The notes below the pieces were generated by a model. The model worked only from the letters and a program-made list of their open reading frames with translations, made no database searches and was not told where the DNA came from. Positions 48,361 to 57,400 of a stretch of 64,000 bases of DNA are shown here, piece after piece (the first letter of the stretch is position 1; each line of letters begins with the position of its first letter). Source of the DNA: Phycisphaeraceae bacterium (GTDB lineage: Bacteria > Planctomycetota > Phycisphaerae > Phycisphaerales > UBA1924). A program made the position numbers and the translations under genes. Location of the stretch: assembly GCA_019636845.1 (NCBI GenBank), contig JAHBWV010000001.1:434001-498000 (forward strand). The letters run 5' to 3'.

Positions 48361-51312
48361 GTGGTTCCGGAGCGTGGAGGGTCGGCGGGTCCTTGCCCGA
48401 GCGCGGCGGAGATCGACCGTCTTGCTTCCGGCGATGATTCGGACGGATCGATCAGGGCGCACGTGGATGGGTGTGAGATCTGCCTGGAGCGGCTGCGGGC
48501 AGCGGAGGAGGACGCGTCGTTCATCCGCAGGGCCCGCGAGTTGACTGAGGTTGATTCCGGTCCGGAGGGCGCGCCGCGGATTCGGGGGTATCGGATCCAG
48601 TCGGTGATCAGTTCGGGGTCTCAGGGTGTGGTGTACCGGGCGGTGCAGGAGGCGACGTCGCGTGTGGTGGCGATCAAGGCGTTGTCGACGGGCGGGGATG
48701 TGTCGGCTCGTCAGCGGCATCGCGCGGAGCGCGAGGCGGAGATCACGGCGCGGCTGCGTCATCCGAATCTGGTGACGGTCTTTGAGTCGCGGGCTCTGGC
48801 GGACGGGCGGATCGCTGTGATCATGGAGTATGTGAACGGCGTGCCGCTGGATGCGTGGGCTCCGCCGGGGGAGAGCGGGTCGGCGCGTCAGCGTGGGCTG
48901 CTGGAGGTGTTTGTCGCGGTTTGCAATGGGATCCACAACGCGCACCTGAACGGCGTGATCCATCGTGACCTGAAGCCGGACAACATTCTGGTGACGCCCG
49001 AGGGGCGTGCGGTGGTGATCGACTTCGGCATCGCGCGTGCGGGGACGCTGCGTCTGACTCTGACGGGTGAGTTCGCGGGTACTCCGGCGTATGTGTCTCC
49101 GGAGCAGGCATCGGGAAAGTCCGACCAGATCGACGCGCTGACGGACGTGTACTCGCTGGGAGTGATCCTGTACCAACTGGTGTGCGGGGCGATGCCGTAT
49201 GACGTCGGGGGGTCGCTGTACGAGGTGATCCGCGCGGTGGAGACGGCGGAGCCGATCGAGCCGCGGCGGATTGCGCCGTCGCTTTCGCAGGATCTTGAGG
49301 CGATCATCCTGAAGGCGATGCGGAAGGATAAGGCCCTGAGGTATCAGTCGGCGGCGAGTCTTGCGAGGGATATCGAGCGTTACCTTGCGGGGATTCCGGT
49401 TGATGCGCGGAGCGGCTCGGGGTGGTATCTGCTTCGGAAGGCGATCGTTGTCAACCGCTCGCGGATCGCGATGGCGGGGTTTCTTCTGCTGCTTGTTGCG
49501 GCGGCGGGGGTCGTGGTGGTGATCAGCACGGCGGGTGCTGCGGCGGCTGCGCGTCGGGCGCGTCTTGATCGTGAGATCGCGAGGCAGGAGCAGGTGCGTG
49601 CGCAGGCGGTGACGGAGTTGCTGCGAGAGGTGTTGCCGACTGATGATCCGAATCGGCCGGAGTTGGCGCAGGAGCTGGGCGCGGGATTGGATCGGTTGTA
49701 CACGCGTCTGGAGACGGGGTCGTTTGCGGCGGATCCGGACGTGGATCAGGCGTTGCGGCGGCTGTGGAGCCGCGTGTACACGGATATTTCCGGCGGTCGG
49801 GCTGTGGCTCAGGTGGCGTACGCGGAGGTGGCGTTGCGGACGGGTCTGGAGCGTCTGCGTGCGGAGCACGGGGCGGTGCATCCGGAGATTGCGGAGACGC
49901 TGCACGAGTTGGGCGCGGTCTTGCTCTTGCGGAAGCGGTATGCCGAGGCGGAGCGGGCGGTGCGGGACGCGATCGAGATGCGGACGGATCTGATGCGCAC
50001 GGGGAACGAGCTGGCGAGGGCGGGGGTGGAGTTGTCGCGGTCGCTGCACGCGAGCGTGCTGATGGCGATGAACCGGGAGTCGGAGGCGGAGGCCGAGGCG
50101 CGTGTTGCCCTTGAGGGCCTTCGCGGGATCGAGAGCGACGAGGCGCGTGTGGCGGCGGCGCGGATGGCATCGCTGATTGCGCGCGTGCGCCTCATGGCGG
50201 GCGCGCCGGCGGAGGCAGAGCCCCTGCTGCGGGAGGCGCTGCGGCTGCGGATGCGCGTGCTCGTGCCGGCATCGCCGGATGTGGTTGCCACGCTCGGGGA
50301 GGCGGCGGCGCTCTTGGAGCGTGCTCCTGAGTGCGAGCTGGCTCGTGACTTTGCGATGGCGTGGGGTGTGCCGACATCGCGGGTTGCGGAGGCGATCAGG
50401 GCGGATCTGCCCGTGCTTGAGTCGTCGCGGAGGGTGTGGAAGGGAGAGGGCATGCCGGCGGGTCGGACGGCGGCGTTCGGGCGGCTTGCGGCGCTGCATC
50501 GGCGGCTGCTCGGCGAGCGGGATCCGTCGGTTGCTCAGGTGTACATGATGCGGATGCGAGCGGCGGAGGCGGAGGGGTTGAAGTCCGAGATGATCGATTC
50601 GGCTCTGCTGGCGTCGGATGTGCTGTCGTCTTTGTATGGTCCTGACCATCGCTCGCTGCTGCCTTGCTACGAGACGGCTTCTGTCGAGTTGGCGCGAGCG
50701 GGCCGGACGGCGGAAGCGGTGGAACTCTCGCGTGCTGTTGTGCGGATCCGTTCGATGCTGCCGCCCGGGGCACGGGACGCGCTGCTTCTCGGGAACAGCC
50801 GGAGGTATCTTGCGTGGTTTCTCGGGCTGCACGGCGCACATGAAGAGGGGGTGCGCGAGGGGCTGGAGGCGAGGGCGTTGTTGTCGGATGTGCTGGGTCC
50901 GGAGCACCACATCATCGCGACGGTTGATGCGTTCATGGCGATCTCGCTCGTTCAGTTGAGCGGGTCTGCGGTGTCGCCCGGCTTTCCGTTTGCGGATCCG
51001 CTGGCGGAAGCGGATGCGAGATCTGCCGGGGCGATTCGGATCGCGTTGTCATCGGCCTCGATGCCGTTCGATCAGGTGATGGCGACCAAGATGGCCAGGG
51101 CGCACGTGCTGTGTGCGACGGGGCGTGCTGCTGAGGCGGCGCAGTTGGTCAGAGAGGGTTGGAACGAGGCCGTCGGCGAGGATGTGGCGTATCCGTATCG
51201 GGCTCTTCACTTCAGGGATGCGATTGCGGCGTACGAGGCGGCCGGAGATGTGGCGGCTGCGGAGGATTTCAAGCGCCGGCTTGTCCGTGGTCTTCCGTAT
51301 CCGGGTGAGTGA
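48361..51312 (+). CDS. Hanks-type Ser/Thr kinase with N-terminal anti-sigma-type zinc finger and TPR-like tail
   Basis: A 983-residue membrane-anchored kinase. Residues 12-40 hold a ZAS-like finger (CPSAAEIDRLASGD, then HVDGCEIC = H-x3-C-x2-C). The kinase domain starts near 77 (ISSGSQGVVYRA, AIKAL, HRDLKPDNIL at about 201, DFGIARAG, GTPAYVSPEQASG), a membrane segment is near 370-392 (AMAGFLLLLVAAAGVVVVIS), and the rest is helical, TPR-like. GTG at 48361 follows the sigma gene's TGA without a gap. The finger suggests it holds the sigma factor directly and the kinase controls release (inference). Its kinase domain is close to that of the WD40 kinase at 21487. Confidence 0.9.
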   Translation: MVPERGGSAGPCPSAAEIDRLASGDDSDGSIRAHVDGCEICLERLRAAEEDASFIRRARELTEVDSGPEGAPRIRGYRIQSVISSGSQGVVYRAVQEATSRVVAIKALSTGGDVSARQRHRAEREAEITARLRHPNLVTVFESRALADGRIAVIMEYVNGVPLDAWAPPGESGSARQRGLLEVFVAVCNGIHNAHLNGVIHRDLKPDNILVTPEGRAVVIDFGIARAGTLRLTLTGEFAGTPAYVSPEQASGKSDQIDALTDVYSLGVILYQLVCGAMPYDVGGSLYEVIRAVETAEPIEPRRIAPSLSQDLEAIILKAMRKDKALRYQSAASLARDIERYLAGIPVDARSGSGWYLLRKAIVVNRSRIAMAGFLLLLVAAAGVVVVISTAGAAAAARRARLDREIARQEQVRAQAVTELLREVLPTDDPNRPELAQELGAGLDRLYTRLETGSFAADPDVDQALRRLWSRVYTDISGGRAVAQVAYAEVALRTGLERLRAEHGAVHPEIAETLHELGAVLLLRKRYAEAERAVRDAIEMRTDLMRTGNELARAGVELSRSLHASVLMAMNRESEAEAEARVALEGLRGIESDEARVAAARMASLIARVRLMAGAPAEAEPLLREALRLRMRVLVPASPDVVATLGEAAALLERAPECELARDFAMAWGVPTSRVAEAIRADLPVLESSRRVWKGEGMPAGRTAAFGRLAALHRRLLGERDPSVAQVYMMRMRAAEAEGLKSEMIDSALLASDVLSSLYGPDHRSLLPCYETASVELARAGRTAEAVELSRAVVRIRSMLPPGARDALLLGNSRRYLAWFLGLHGAHEEGVREGLEARALLSDVLGPEHHIIATVDAFMAISLVQLSGSAVSPGFPFADPLAEADARSAGAIRIALSSASMPFDQVMATKMARAHVLCATGRAAEAAQLVREGWNEAVGEDVAYPYRALHFRDAIAAYEAAGDVAAAEDFKRRLVRGLPYPGE

Positions 51313-51395
51313 AGCGAGACGGGCCGGTGTGGCGTTGTGCCAGGCACCGGCCCGCGTCCCAGCGGGGGTGGAGAGATTCGATCGACAGTGTCGGA

Positions 51396-52154
51396 TCAGA
51401 ACCGACGGCGGCGGAACGCGAGCAGTCCGCCAACACCGAGGAGCGCGGCGGCGCCGGGTGTGGGAATCACGGTGATGCGTGCGCTGAAGATGAGTCCGCT
51501 GACGGAGACGCCGATGTCGCGCTGGTAGAAGTAGAGATAGTTCAGTCCCGGATTGACGAATGAGGTGATGTTCTGGAAGTGGAAGGTTGAGGAGACGAAG
51601 TTGCCGCCGTCGTAGCCGGTGGACATGCCGTTGATGTAAAGCCCGGCCTGGTTGCCGCCACCGTAGAAGGGGTGATCTCCGAGATAGTCATCGACGGCGA
51701 ACTCGAGCGAGAGTGTTGCGTTGGTGATACTGGAGAGTGAGATGTTGAAGGGGACGGCGTAGAGGCACGAGCCGGGCGCGCCCCAGCCGACGCCGGGTGT
51801 GCCGTCGGGGTTGGTGAAGAAGCCGTCGAAGTTGATCCAGCGTGCGAGGGGGTCGGTGAGGCCCGGCGTCCAGGCCCAGACGGGGTTGATGACGGAGGCG
51901 GAGGGACCGGATGCTGCGCCGGCGAAGTCTGTGGTGGTGAAGGGTGATGCGCTGATGGCGGCACCGGGGGGGTTGTTGGGGAGGAAGGTGACGATGTCGT
52001 CCTGTTGCCCGGCGACGCCGGGGAGCCCGCCGACTTGTCCGCTGCGGAGGTTGATGATCTGCGGCGCGGCGGATGCGGCTCCGGCGAGTGATGCGAGCGC
52101 GAGTGCGGCGGCGATGAGCTTCGAGCGATTGGGGATGCTGGCTGTGCGTTGCAT
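51396..52154 (-). CDS. PEP-CTERM-type secreted protein (paralogue of 25097-25849)
   Basis: A 252-residue protein with a signal peptide (LIAAALALASLAGAASAAPQ) and a sorting tail (VIPTPGAAALLGVGGLLAF then Arg residues). The mature domain shares TDPLARWINF, LYAVPF, YINGMSTGY and VNPGLNYLYFYQRD with the protein at 25097-25849. AGGAG precedes ATG 52154. It is convergent with the zinc-finger kinase gene ending at 51312, the same layout as its paralogue and the WD40 kinase. Confidence 0.85.
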   Translation of the reverse strand: MQRTASIPNRSKLIAAALALASLAGAASAAPQIINLRSGQVGGLPGVAGQQDDIVTFLPNNPPGAAISASPFTTTDFAGAASGPSASVINPVWAWTPGLTDPLARWINFDGFFTNPDGTPGVGWGAPGSCLYAVPFNISLSSITNATLSLEFAVDDYLGDHPFYGGGNQAGLYINGMSTGYDGGNFVSSTFHFQNITSFVNPGLNYLYFYQRDIGVSVSGLIFSARITVIPTPGAAALLGVGGLLAFRRRRF

Positions 52155-52375
52155 GGTTCCGTCTCCTTTGCGTGGTGTCGTGGTCGAGGGTTGGTGTGAG
52201 GCCTGGGGAGTTTGCGAGCATGTGAGTTGCCGCCACGGGGCTCGATCTTGCACCATGCGGAAGAAAATCTGGATGTGGATAGTGGCGGCACGGGCGCGGA
52301 GTGGGCGTGCGTCCCGATAGCTTGTCGCGTCGCCGGGAGGGGATGGGGGCTTTCAGTGTGTGTGGAGCGAAGGTC

Positions 52376-54487
52376 TCAGTGGGCGAGCATGTCGGCGGGG
52401 ACGGGTTGCCATGAGCCGTCGGGCTGTTTCCATTTGAGGGAGAGCGCAGCGCCGCCGGTGGCGTTGAACCACTCGATGGTGATGCGGTGGTAACCGGCTT
52501 CGAGCGGGGCGTTGCCACGGACTTCGCGAGCGGCGTGGAGACCGTCGTTGTCGATGACGACGTTGTCGTCGATGAGGAGGCGTGAGCCATCGTCGGAGGT
52601 GAGGGCGAAGTGGTGCATGCCGGTGGCGGGGATGGAGATGACGCCGGAGTAGCGGCGGGCGATGCGCTCGCGCGGCGGATTCTCGGGGGGGAGGGAGACG
52701 GTGGGGAGCACGGTCTCGGATTCGGGAGTGGGGGATTCTGGCGAAGAAGGGGCGAAGTCGGCGCACTTCTGGAAGTCGCCTGAGAAGGTGTGGACCTTGA
52801 GGCCGGGGTCCGGGGCGCGGACGAAGAGGGTGGCGGGCCATGGGGTGGCGCTGGTGAAGGCGCGGGTGGTGATGTCGGAGACGCGGCGATCGCCGACGAA
52901 GACGGCCGCGGTGAGGGTGGCGCTGTGGGTGAGCGTGATCGGGCCGGATGGAACGGGAGAGGTGGCCGATGGGATGGAACCGTCGAGTGTGTAACGGATG
53001 ATTGCGCCGGGCGCGGTGTTGAGCGTCGGCGAGGTGAGCGTGATGGTGGTTGAAGCGACGAAGTTCTCGCTGTCGGCGTTGATGGTGACCGGGTGGTAGA
53101 TCACGGGCTCTCCATCGAAGACGAGTTTGATGACGGTGGCATCGGGGTCGGGGGTGATGGTGGGAGGGAGCGTGATGTCCAGGCCGCCGGAGGTGAGGGA
53201 GGAGCGGAGACGCGAGCCGCGTCGCCCGAGGATCGAGGCATCCCGCGGAGACGAGCCGAGCCCATCGACGAAGAGGCGGCCGTCGGTCGGCCAGTCGAAG
53301 GCGTGGAGGTAGAGGGTGGTGTTGCGGCCGTCGCGTTTGATGGTGCAGCGGCCCCAGGGAGTGGAGGGGAGGATGCTGGCGCCGGTGCCGTGGATGGACT
53401 CGGCGTTGATCTTCATCCAGCGGCCGATGTGGGCGAGGCGATCGGCCTCGGTCTGGCGGATGGTGCCTTCGGCGGTGGGGCCGACGTTCAGGAGGAAGTT
53501 GCCGCCCTTGCTCGCGACGTCGATGAGCGTGCGCACCAGTTCCTGACCGGACTTGGGCGTGACGTCGGCCTTGTTGTAACCCCAGTGGGTGTGGATGGTC
53601 ATGCAGGTCTCCCAGTCGACGCCGGGGAGGCCTTGGGCGGGGACTTCCTGCTCGGGGGTGCCGAAGTCGCCGACGGCGTCGCTGGCCTGGCTGAAGCCGG
53701 CCATGCCGCCGCGGTGGACATCGACGCGGTTGTTGATGATGACATCGGGCTGGAGGGAGCGGCAGAGGTTGTAGAGGGCGACGCCGCGCTCGTGCGTCCA
53801 GGTGGATTCCCACTCGCCATCGAACCACATGACGCCGATGGGTCCGTAGTTGGTGAGCAGCTCGGAGACCTGTGCATTGAGGTAGGCGTTGAAGCGGTCG
53901 TAGTCGGCGCCGGCGGCGGAGCGGTCGGTCTCCCACGTCCGCCGCGGGAGGTAGTCGGGGTGGTGCCAGTCCATGATGGAGTGGTACCAGCAGATCATGA
54001 GGCCATGTTTGCGGCAGGCGTCGGCCATCTCCTTCATGATGTCGCGCTTGAAGGGCGTGGCCATGACATCGAAGTCGGAGATCTTTGAGTCAAAGAGGGC
54101 GAAGCCGTCGTGGTGCTTGGTGGTGATGACGATGTACTTCATGCCGGCGTTCTTGGCGGCGAGCACGATGGCGTCGGCATCGAAGTCGACGGGGTTGAAC
54201 TGCGAGGCGAAGGTGTCGTAGGTTTCGAGAGGGATCTGGGCGGTGGTGCGGATCCACTCGCCGTAGGTGTTGACGCCGTTCCACTCGCCGGCGGGGATGG
54301 CGTAGAGACCCCAGTGGATGAACATGCCGAAGCGTGCGTCGCGCCACCATTCCATGCGCGGGTCGTCGCGGAGGGCGGGGTCGTTCAGGCGCGAGGGGGA
54401 TCCGGCCATGTGCGATTGTTTCGCAGCGCAGGCGGGGAGGAGAGTGAGGGGGGTGCAGGCGAGGAGGGCGAGTGTTCGGCGTGTCAT
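52376..54487 (-). CDS. Secreted alpha-L-fucosidase (GH29) with C-terminal accessory domains
   Basis: A 703-residue lipoprotein (signal ALLACTPLTLLPACAAKQ, lipobox LPAC). The GH29 domain spans residues 40-360: WWRDARFGMFIHWGLYAIPA, YIVITTKHHDGFALFDSKIS, and the nucleophile region IGVMWFDGEWES (Asp in WFDG). Residues 440-560 have a chitobiase/hexosaminidase-C-like beta domain (IIRYTLDGSIPSATSPVPSG). Residues 590-703 look like a PA14 domain (GMHHFALTSDDGSRLLIDDN). It would release fucose from fucosylated glycans such as algal fucans, fitting marine planctomycetes (inference). ATG at 54487 is chosen; the open frame upstream runs through the hairpin cluster. Confidence 0.92.
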   Translation of the reverse strand: MTRRTLALLACTPLTLLPACAAKQSHMAGSPSRLNDPALRDDPRMEWWRDARFGMFIHWGLYAIPAGEWNGVNTYGEWIRTTAQIPLETYDTFASQFNPVDFDADAIVLAAKNAGMKYIVITTKHHDGFALFDSKISDFDVMATPFKRDIMKEMADACRKHGLMICWYHSIMDWHHPDYLPRRTWETDRSAAGADYDRFNAYLNAQVSELLTNYGPIGVMWFDGEWESTWTHERGVALYNLCRSLQPDVIINNRVDVHRGGMAGFSQASDAVGDFGTPEQEVPAQGLPGVDWETCMTIHTHWGYNKADVTPKSGQELVRTLIDVASKGGNFLLNVGPTAEGTIRQTEADRLAHIGRWMKINAESIHGTGASILPSTPWGRCTIKRDGRNTTLYLHAFDWPTDGRLFVDGLGSSPRDASILGRRGSRLRSSLTSGGLDITLPPTITPDPDATVIKLVFDGEPVIYHPVTINADSENFVASTTITLTSPTLNTAPGAIIRYTLDGSIPSATSPVPSGPITLTHSATLTAAVFVGDRRVSDITTRAFTSATPWPATLFVRAPDPGLKVHTFSGDFQKCADFAPSSPESPTPESETVLPTVSLPPENPPRERIARRYSGVISIPATGMHHFALTSDDGSRLLIDDNVVIDNDGLHAAREVRGNAPLEAGYHRITIEWFNATGGAALSLKWKQPDGSWQPVPADMLAH

Positions 54488-54563
54488 GGAGGGGAGTGTA
54501 CAGGACGGGTGGGGTGTGTATGAGGTGGGCTGAAGGTGCGGCGAACGGGATCGAAGAGGCGGC

Positions 54564-54864
54564 GCAGGGGGCGTCGCCCCCTGCAACCCCCCGAAGAGGA
54601 AGAGCTTGAGATGTGTCGCCTTCGGCGACAGGGGGATAAGGAAGCGCGGCGGTGGGGGGCTGTACCGGTGGCTGGCTCGCGTCGCTCGCTGCGCCACCGG
54701 CAACGATCGTTCGCCCTGAGGGGCGAGAGACGAAGAGCCGTCGCCTTTGGCGACGAGAAGGCGTTTCAAGGAGGCGCTGCGCGGGTGGCCTTTCCCGGGG
54801 GTGTCGCTTGTCGCTTCGCGACAGCGCTCACCCCCGGCTGTTGGCGTGCAGCACTTCGTGCTGC
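54564..54864. repeat. Cluster of seven different tight hairpins
   Basis: In 300 bases: GCAGGGGGC/GCCCCCTGC (54564-54584), TGTCGCC-TTC-GGCGACA (54614-54630), CCGGTGGC/GCCACCGG (54665-54700), CGCCC-TGAG-GGGCG (54712-54725), CGTCGCC-TTT-GGCGACG (54739-54755), CCGGGGGTG/CACCCCCGG (54795-54837) enclosing TGTCGC-TTC-GCGACA (54809-54823), and GCAGCAC-TTC-GTGCTGC (54848-54864). Several have TTC loops closed by C-G pairs. 54739-54781 is also a copy of the repeat at 36104-36147. No gene is seen from 54488 to 55077. Confidence 0.75.
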
Positions 54865-55077
54865 TCGGGGCGAACGGGAGCAATGGAGCGAAAGGGATCG
54901 TCGCAGAGCGGACGATGTTGGGGGCGCGGCGGCGGGATTGTTGTTCGCTGCTCTGAATCACGGGCATACATGCCCTCCAAGCGGGCATGCAGGCAGCCTC
55001 GTGAGAGAGGAGAACAAGGCGCTGAGAACACCTTCGCGGCCAGAGAGAATCCGTCCACCATTGACTTCCAATAATCT

Positions 55078-55812
55078 ATGCGGATGACCGACGAGCTTAC
55101 CCCAACCTTTGACGAGTGGGTGACCTACTGCTTCACGCAGGGGCAGGATGATTTTTCGGGGACATCGCCCGATGGGGATGAAGCGGCGAACGCGCGCACG
55201 GAGAAGTTTCTCGGCATGTCCCCACTCCTGCTGACGACTTACTTGACCCAGCTCTTTGAGTCTCCGTCGTTTGTTGCCAAGCGGTACACCGACAAACAGA
55301 TAGCCCAGGCGACCTGGTTCATCTTCGGCCACGGGTCCTGCTACATCGGCGACATGCGTCGGGGAGACATTCCGCCGGAGCTTCAGGTTCGATGTGTGAG
55401 GTCGATCACCACGCTCTACACGGATCTGTTCGACCGTGTGTGTGGTCGTCACGGGACAGATCCCGACTCTGATCTCAGGGATTCAGTTGAGGTTGATTGC
55501 GCGGTCTACATGATGTGGGATATGGATCACCTTGAGGGAATGGTGATGTTTCCGGAGAAGGGGCCTCATCTGGTCGCGCCTGGGATCGAGGTGCTTGAGC
55601 ACGTTCTGCTCCGGTGCAGGACGAGCGCGTGTCGAGGCAGTGCGCTTCACGGGATCGGACACATCTACGGCATCCACAGCTACAGCGGACATGGGGACAA
55701 GGCGATCGCCGCTCGCCTGCGAGCGATCGTCGATGCGTTCATGGATCGAGACGATCTGCCCGAGTGGCTACGCGAGTACGCGGCCCACGCACGCGAGGGA
55801 GCGGTGCAGTAG
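55078..55812 (+). CDS. Protein of unknown function
   Basis: A 244-residue soluble protein (MRMTDELTPTFDEWVTYCFT...). It has a balanced composition with conserved-looking parts: YTDKQIAQATWFIFGHGSCY, DCAVYMMWDMDHLEGMVMFP and SALHGIGHIYGIHSYSGHGD. Several His and Cys residues could bind metal, but no known site is recognised. There is no signal peptide. It is followed by a nested hairpin shared with the convergent gene. Confidence 0.65.
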   Translation: MRMTDELTPTFDEWVTYCFTQGQDDFSGTSPDGDEAANARTEKFLGMSPLLLTTYLTQLFESPSFVAKRYTDKQIAQATWFIFGHGSCYIGDMRRGDIPPELQVRCVRSITTLYTDLFDRVCGRHGTDPDSDLRDSVEVDCAVYMMWDMDHLEGMVMFPEKGPHLVAPGIEVLEHVLLRCRTSACRGSALHGIGHIYGIHSYSGHGDKAIAARLRAIVDAFMDRDDLPEWLREYAAHAREGAVQ

Positions 55813-55854
55813 GGTTACGCCGTGCTTGAGGAGAAGTTCCGTTGATCGAGCGCG

Positions 55855-55899
55855 AAGCACCCCGAGCTCGCGCTCGGGGCTCCCTAGAGGCGGGTGCTT
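55855..55899. terminator. Nested hairpin between convergent genes, probable two-way terminator
   Basis: Outer arms AAGCACCC (55855-55862) and GGGTGCTT (55892-55899) enclose CCCCGAGC-TCGC-GCTCGGGG (55860-55879). The two stems share three bases, so they may be alternatives. It separates stops at 55812 (plus) and 55910 (minus). Confidence 0.55.
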
Positions 55900-55909
55900 T
55901 GAGACCGTC

Positions 55910-56980
55910 TTACCGGTTGTCTTTGATCGCCTCGACGATGCGTTCGGCGACGCGGACGTTGATGGAGCCGGCGCTGGCGTCGATGGTGGGGCGGCGGCCG
56001 TCTCTGACCGCGCCGAGGAACTCGCGGATCTCCATGACGATCGGCTCGCCATCGTCGATCACGAGGTTCTCGACGTTGACCAGCTCGTGCCACTTGAGCA
56101 TGGTGAGATCGGTGCCGGAGCGGATCTGCTCTCTGACCTCGGACATCTGGATCTCGTTGGCGAGGCGCCGGATGATCACGCCGTTCTTGTTGGCGTAGTC
56201 GATCTTGATGTACGCATCCTCGCCGGTGATGCGGGTGACGCGCTCGGTCTTGAGGGCGAGGCGGCTGCCGGTGATGTTGGCGACGCAGTTGCCGCTGGGC
56301 CTGCGCCAGACCAGCCGGGCGTTGCAGATGTCCTCGTGCTGGGTGATGACGGCGACGCCGGAGGCCTGGATCTCGTCGGGTTCCTGGCCTCCCATGAGCA
56401 TGAGGACGACGTCGAGGTCGTGGATCATCATGTCCATGACGACGCCGACATCGACGGAGCGGAAGGTCATGGGGCTGACGCGATGAACCTCGATGAAGCG
56501 GGGCGTGATCTGGCTGGCCTCGGCGGTGGCGCGCTGCATGGCGCGCATGATGGGGTTGAAGCGCTCGATGTGGCCGACCATGAGGCAGGTGCCCGTTGAC
56601 TCGGCGAGGTCCTTGAGTGCGCTGGCGGTCTTCGCGTCGGGGGCGAGGGGCTTTTCGATGAGGCAGGCGACGCGGTTCTTGAGGAACGGCTCGGCGGACT
56701 TGTAGTGGGCCGTAGTGGGGACGGCGACGGAGACGGCGTCAACGCCCGCGTCGAGTAACGCCTGCTCCGTCGGGAAGGCCCGGCAGTTGAACTTTTTGGC
56801 GATCTCTGCGGCCCGTTCCGGGCTCGCATCCACGACGCCGACAAGCTCGCACCCCGGCTCCGTCGCGTAGACGCGGGCGTGGTGCTGACCCATGCGTCCG
56901 ACGCCGACGGCTCCGCATCGCAGTGTGCGCCCGTTCATTCCATTTGATGGGGCGTTCGTCCCGGAGGTCGGATCGGCCAT
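55910..56980 (-). CDS. Gfo/Idh/MocA-family NAD(P)-dependent oxidoreductase
   Basis: A 356-residue enzyme. The Rossmann start is RCGAVGVGRMGQHHARVYAT, the EKP motif is ACLIEKPLAPDAKTASALKD, and the substrate half includes MVGHIERFNPIMRAMQ and DVGVVMDMMIHDLDVVLMLM, where Asp and His match the usual catalytic positions. Such enzymes oxidise sugars or sugar nucleotides. It lies 87 bases downstream of trxA on the same strand. ATG 56980 is used; a GTG one codon earlier is possible. Confidence 0.88.
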   Translation of the reverse strand: MADPTSGTNAPSNGMNGRTLRCGAVGVGRMGQHHARVYATEPGCELVGVVDASPERAAEIAKKFNCRAFPTEQALLDAGVDAVSVAVPTTAHYKSAEPFLKNRVACLIEKPLAPDAKTASALKDLAESTGTCLMVGHIERFNPIMRAMQRATAEASQITPRFIEVHRVSPMTFRSVDVGVVMDMMIHDLDVVLMLMGGQEPDEIQASGVAVITQHEDICNARLVWRRPSGNCVANITGSRLALKTERVTRITGEDAYIKIDYANKNGVIIRRLANEIQMSEVREQIRSGTDLTMLKWHELVNVENLVIDDGEPIVMEIREFLGAVRDGRRPTIDASAGSINVRVAERIVEAIKDNR

Positions 56981-57067
56981 CACGGATCTTTCGTGCGCAT
57001 CGGCGCGGAGCGTTGTGCGGGTGGAGGGGCGGTTCGTGCCGGGCCGCCTCGTGGCGTTCGGTCTGTC

Positions 57068-57400
57068 TCAGCCGGCGGCACGCTGGAGGGCTTGGGCGAG
57101 ACGCGCCTTGTCCGTCAGCCCCACGAATTTCTCGACGGGCTGGCCATCTTTAAAGATGATGACGGTGGGGATGGCCTGGATGCCGTAGCGGACTCCGACG
57201 GCGCGGTTGTTGTCGGTGTCGATCTTGCCGACTTTGGCCTTGTCGCCGAGCTCGTCTGCGAGCTGATCGATGAAGGGGGCGAGCATCTTGCAGGGCATGC
57301 ACCACTCGGCCCAGAAGTCTACGAGAACGGGGACCTTGGACTGGAGGACTTCCTGGTCGAAGTTGTCGTCGGTGAATGTTTTGGTGTTTGCGCCTGCCAT
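57068..57400 (-). CDS. trxA: Thioredoxin
   Basis: A 110-residue thioredoxin. It has VPVLVDFWAEWCMPCKMLAP with the active site WCMPC instead of the usual WCGPC, the conserved cis-Pro in IQAIPTVIIFKDGQ, and the Gly-containing end (KFVGLTDKARLAQAL). It reduces disulfides in the cytoplasm. The Met in the active site should shift redox potential or partner choice (inference). It lies between folP and the Gfo/Idh/MocA gene. Confidence 0.92.
   Translation of the reverse strand: MAGANTKTFTDDNFDQEVLQSKVPVLVDFWAEWCMPCKMLAPFIDQLADELGDKAKVGKIDTDNNRAVGVRYGIQAIPTVIIFKDGQPVEKFVGLTDKARLAQALQRAAG

Noticed and set aside
47341-50910. Minus-strand open frame of nearly 1200 codons
   Set aside because: It is antisense to kinase and sigma genes with clear motifs, is very rich in Arg, Pro and His, and reflects the GC-rich third positions of the real genes.
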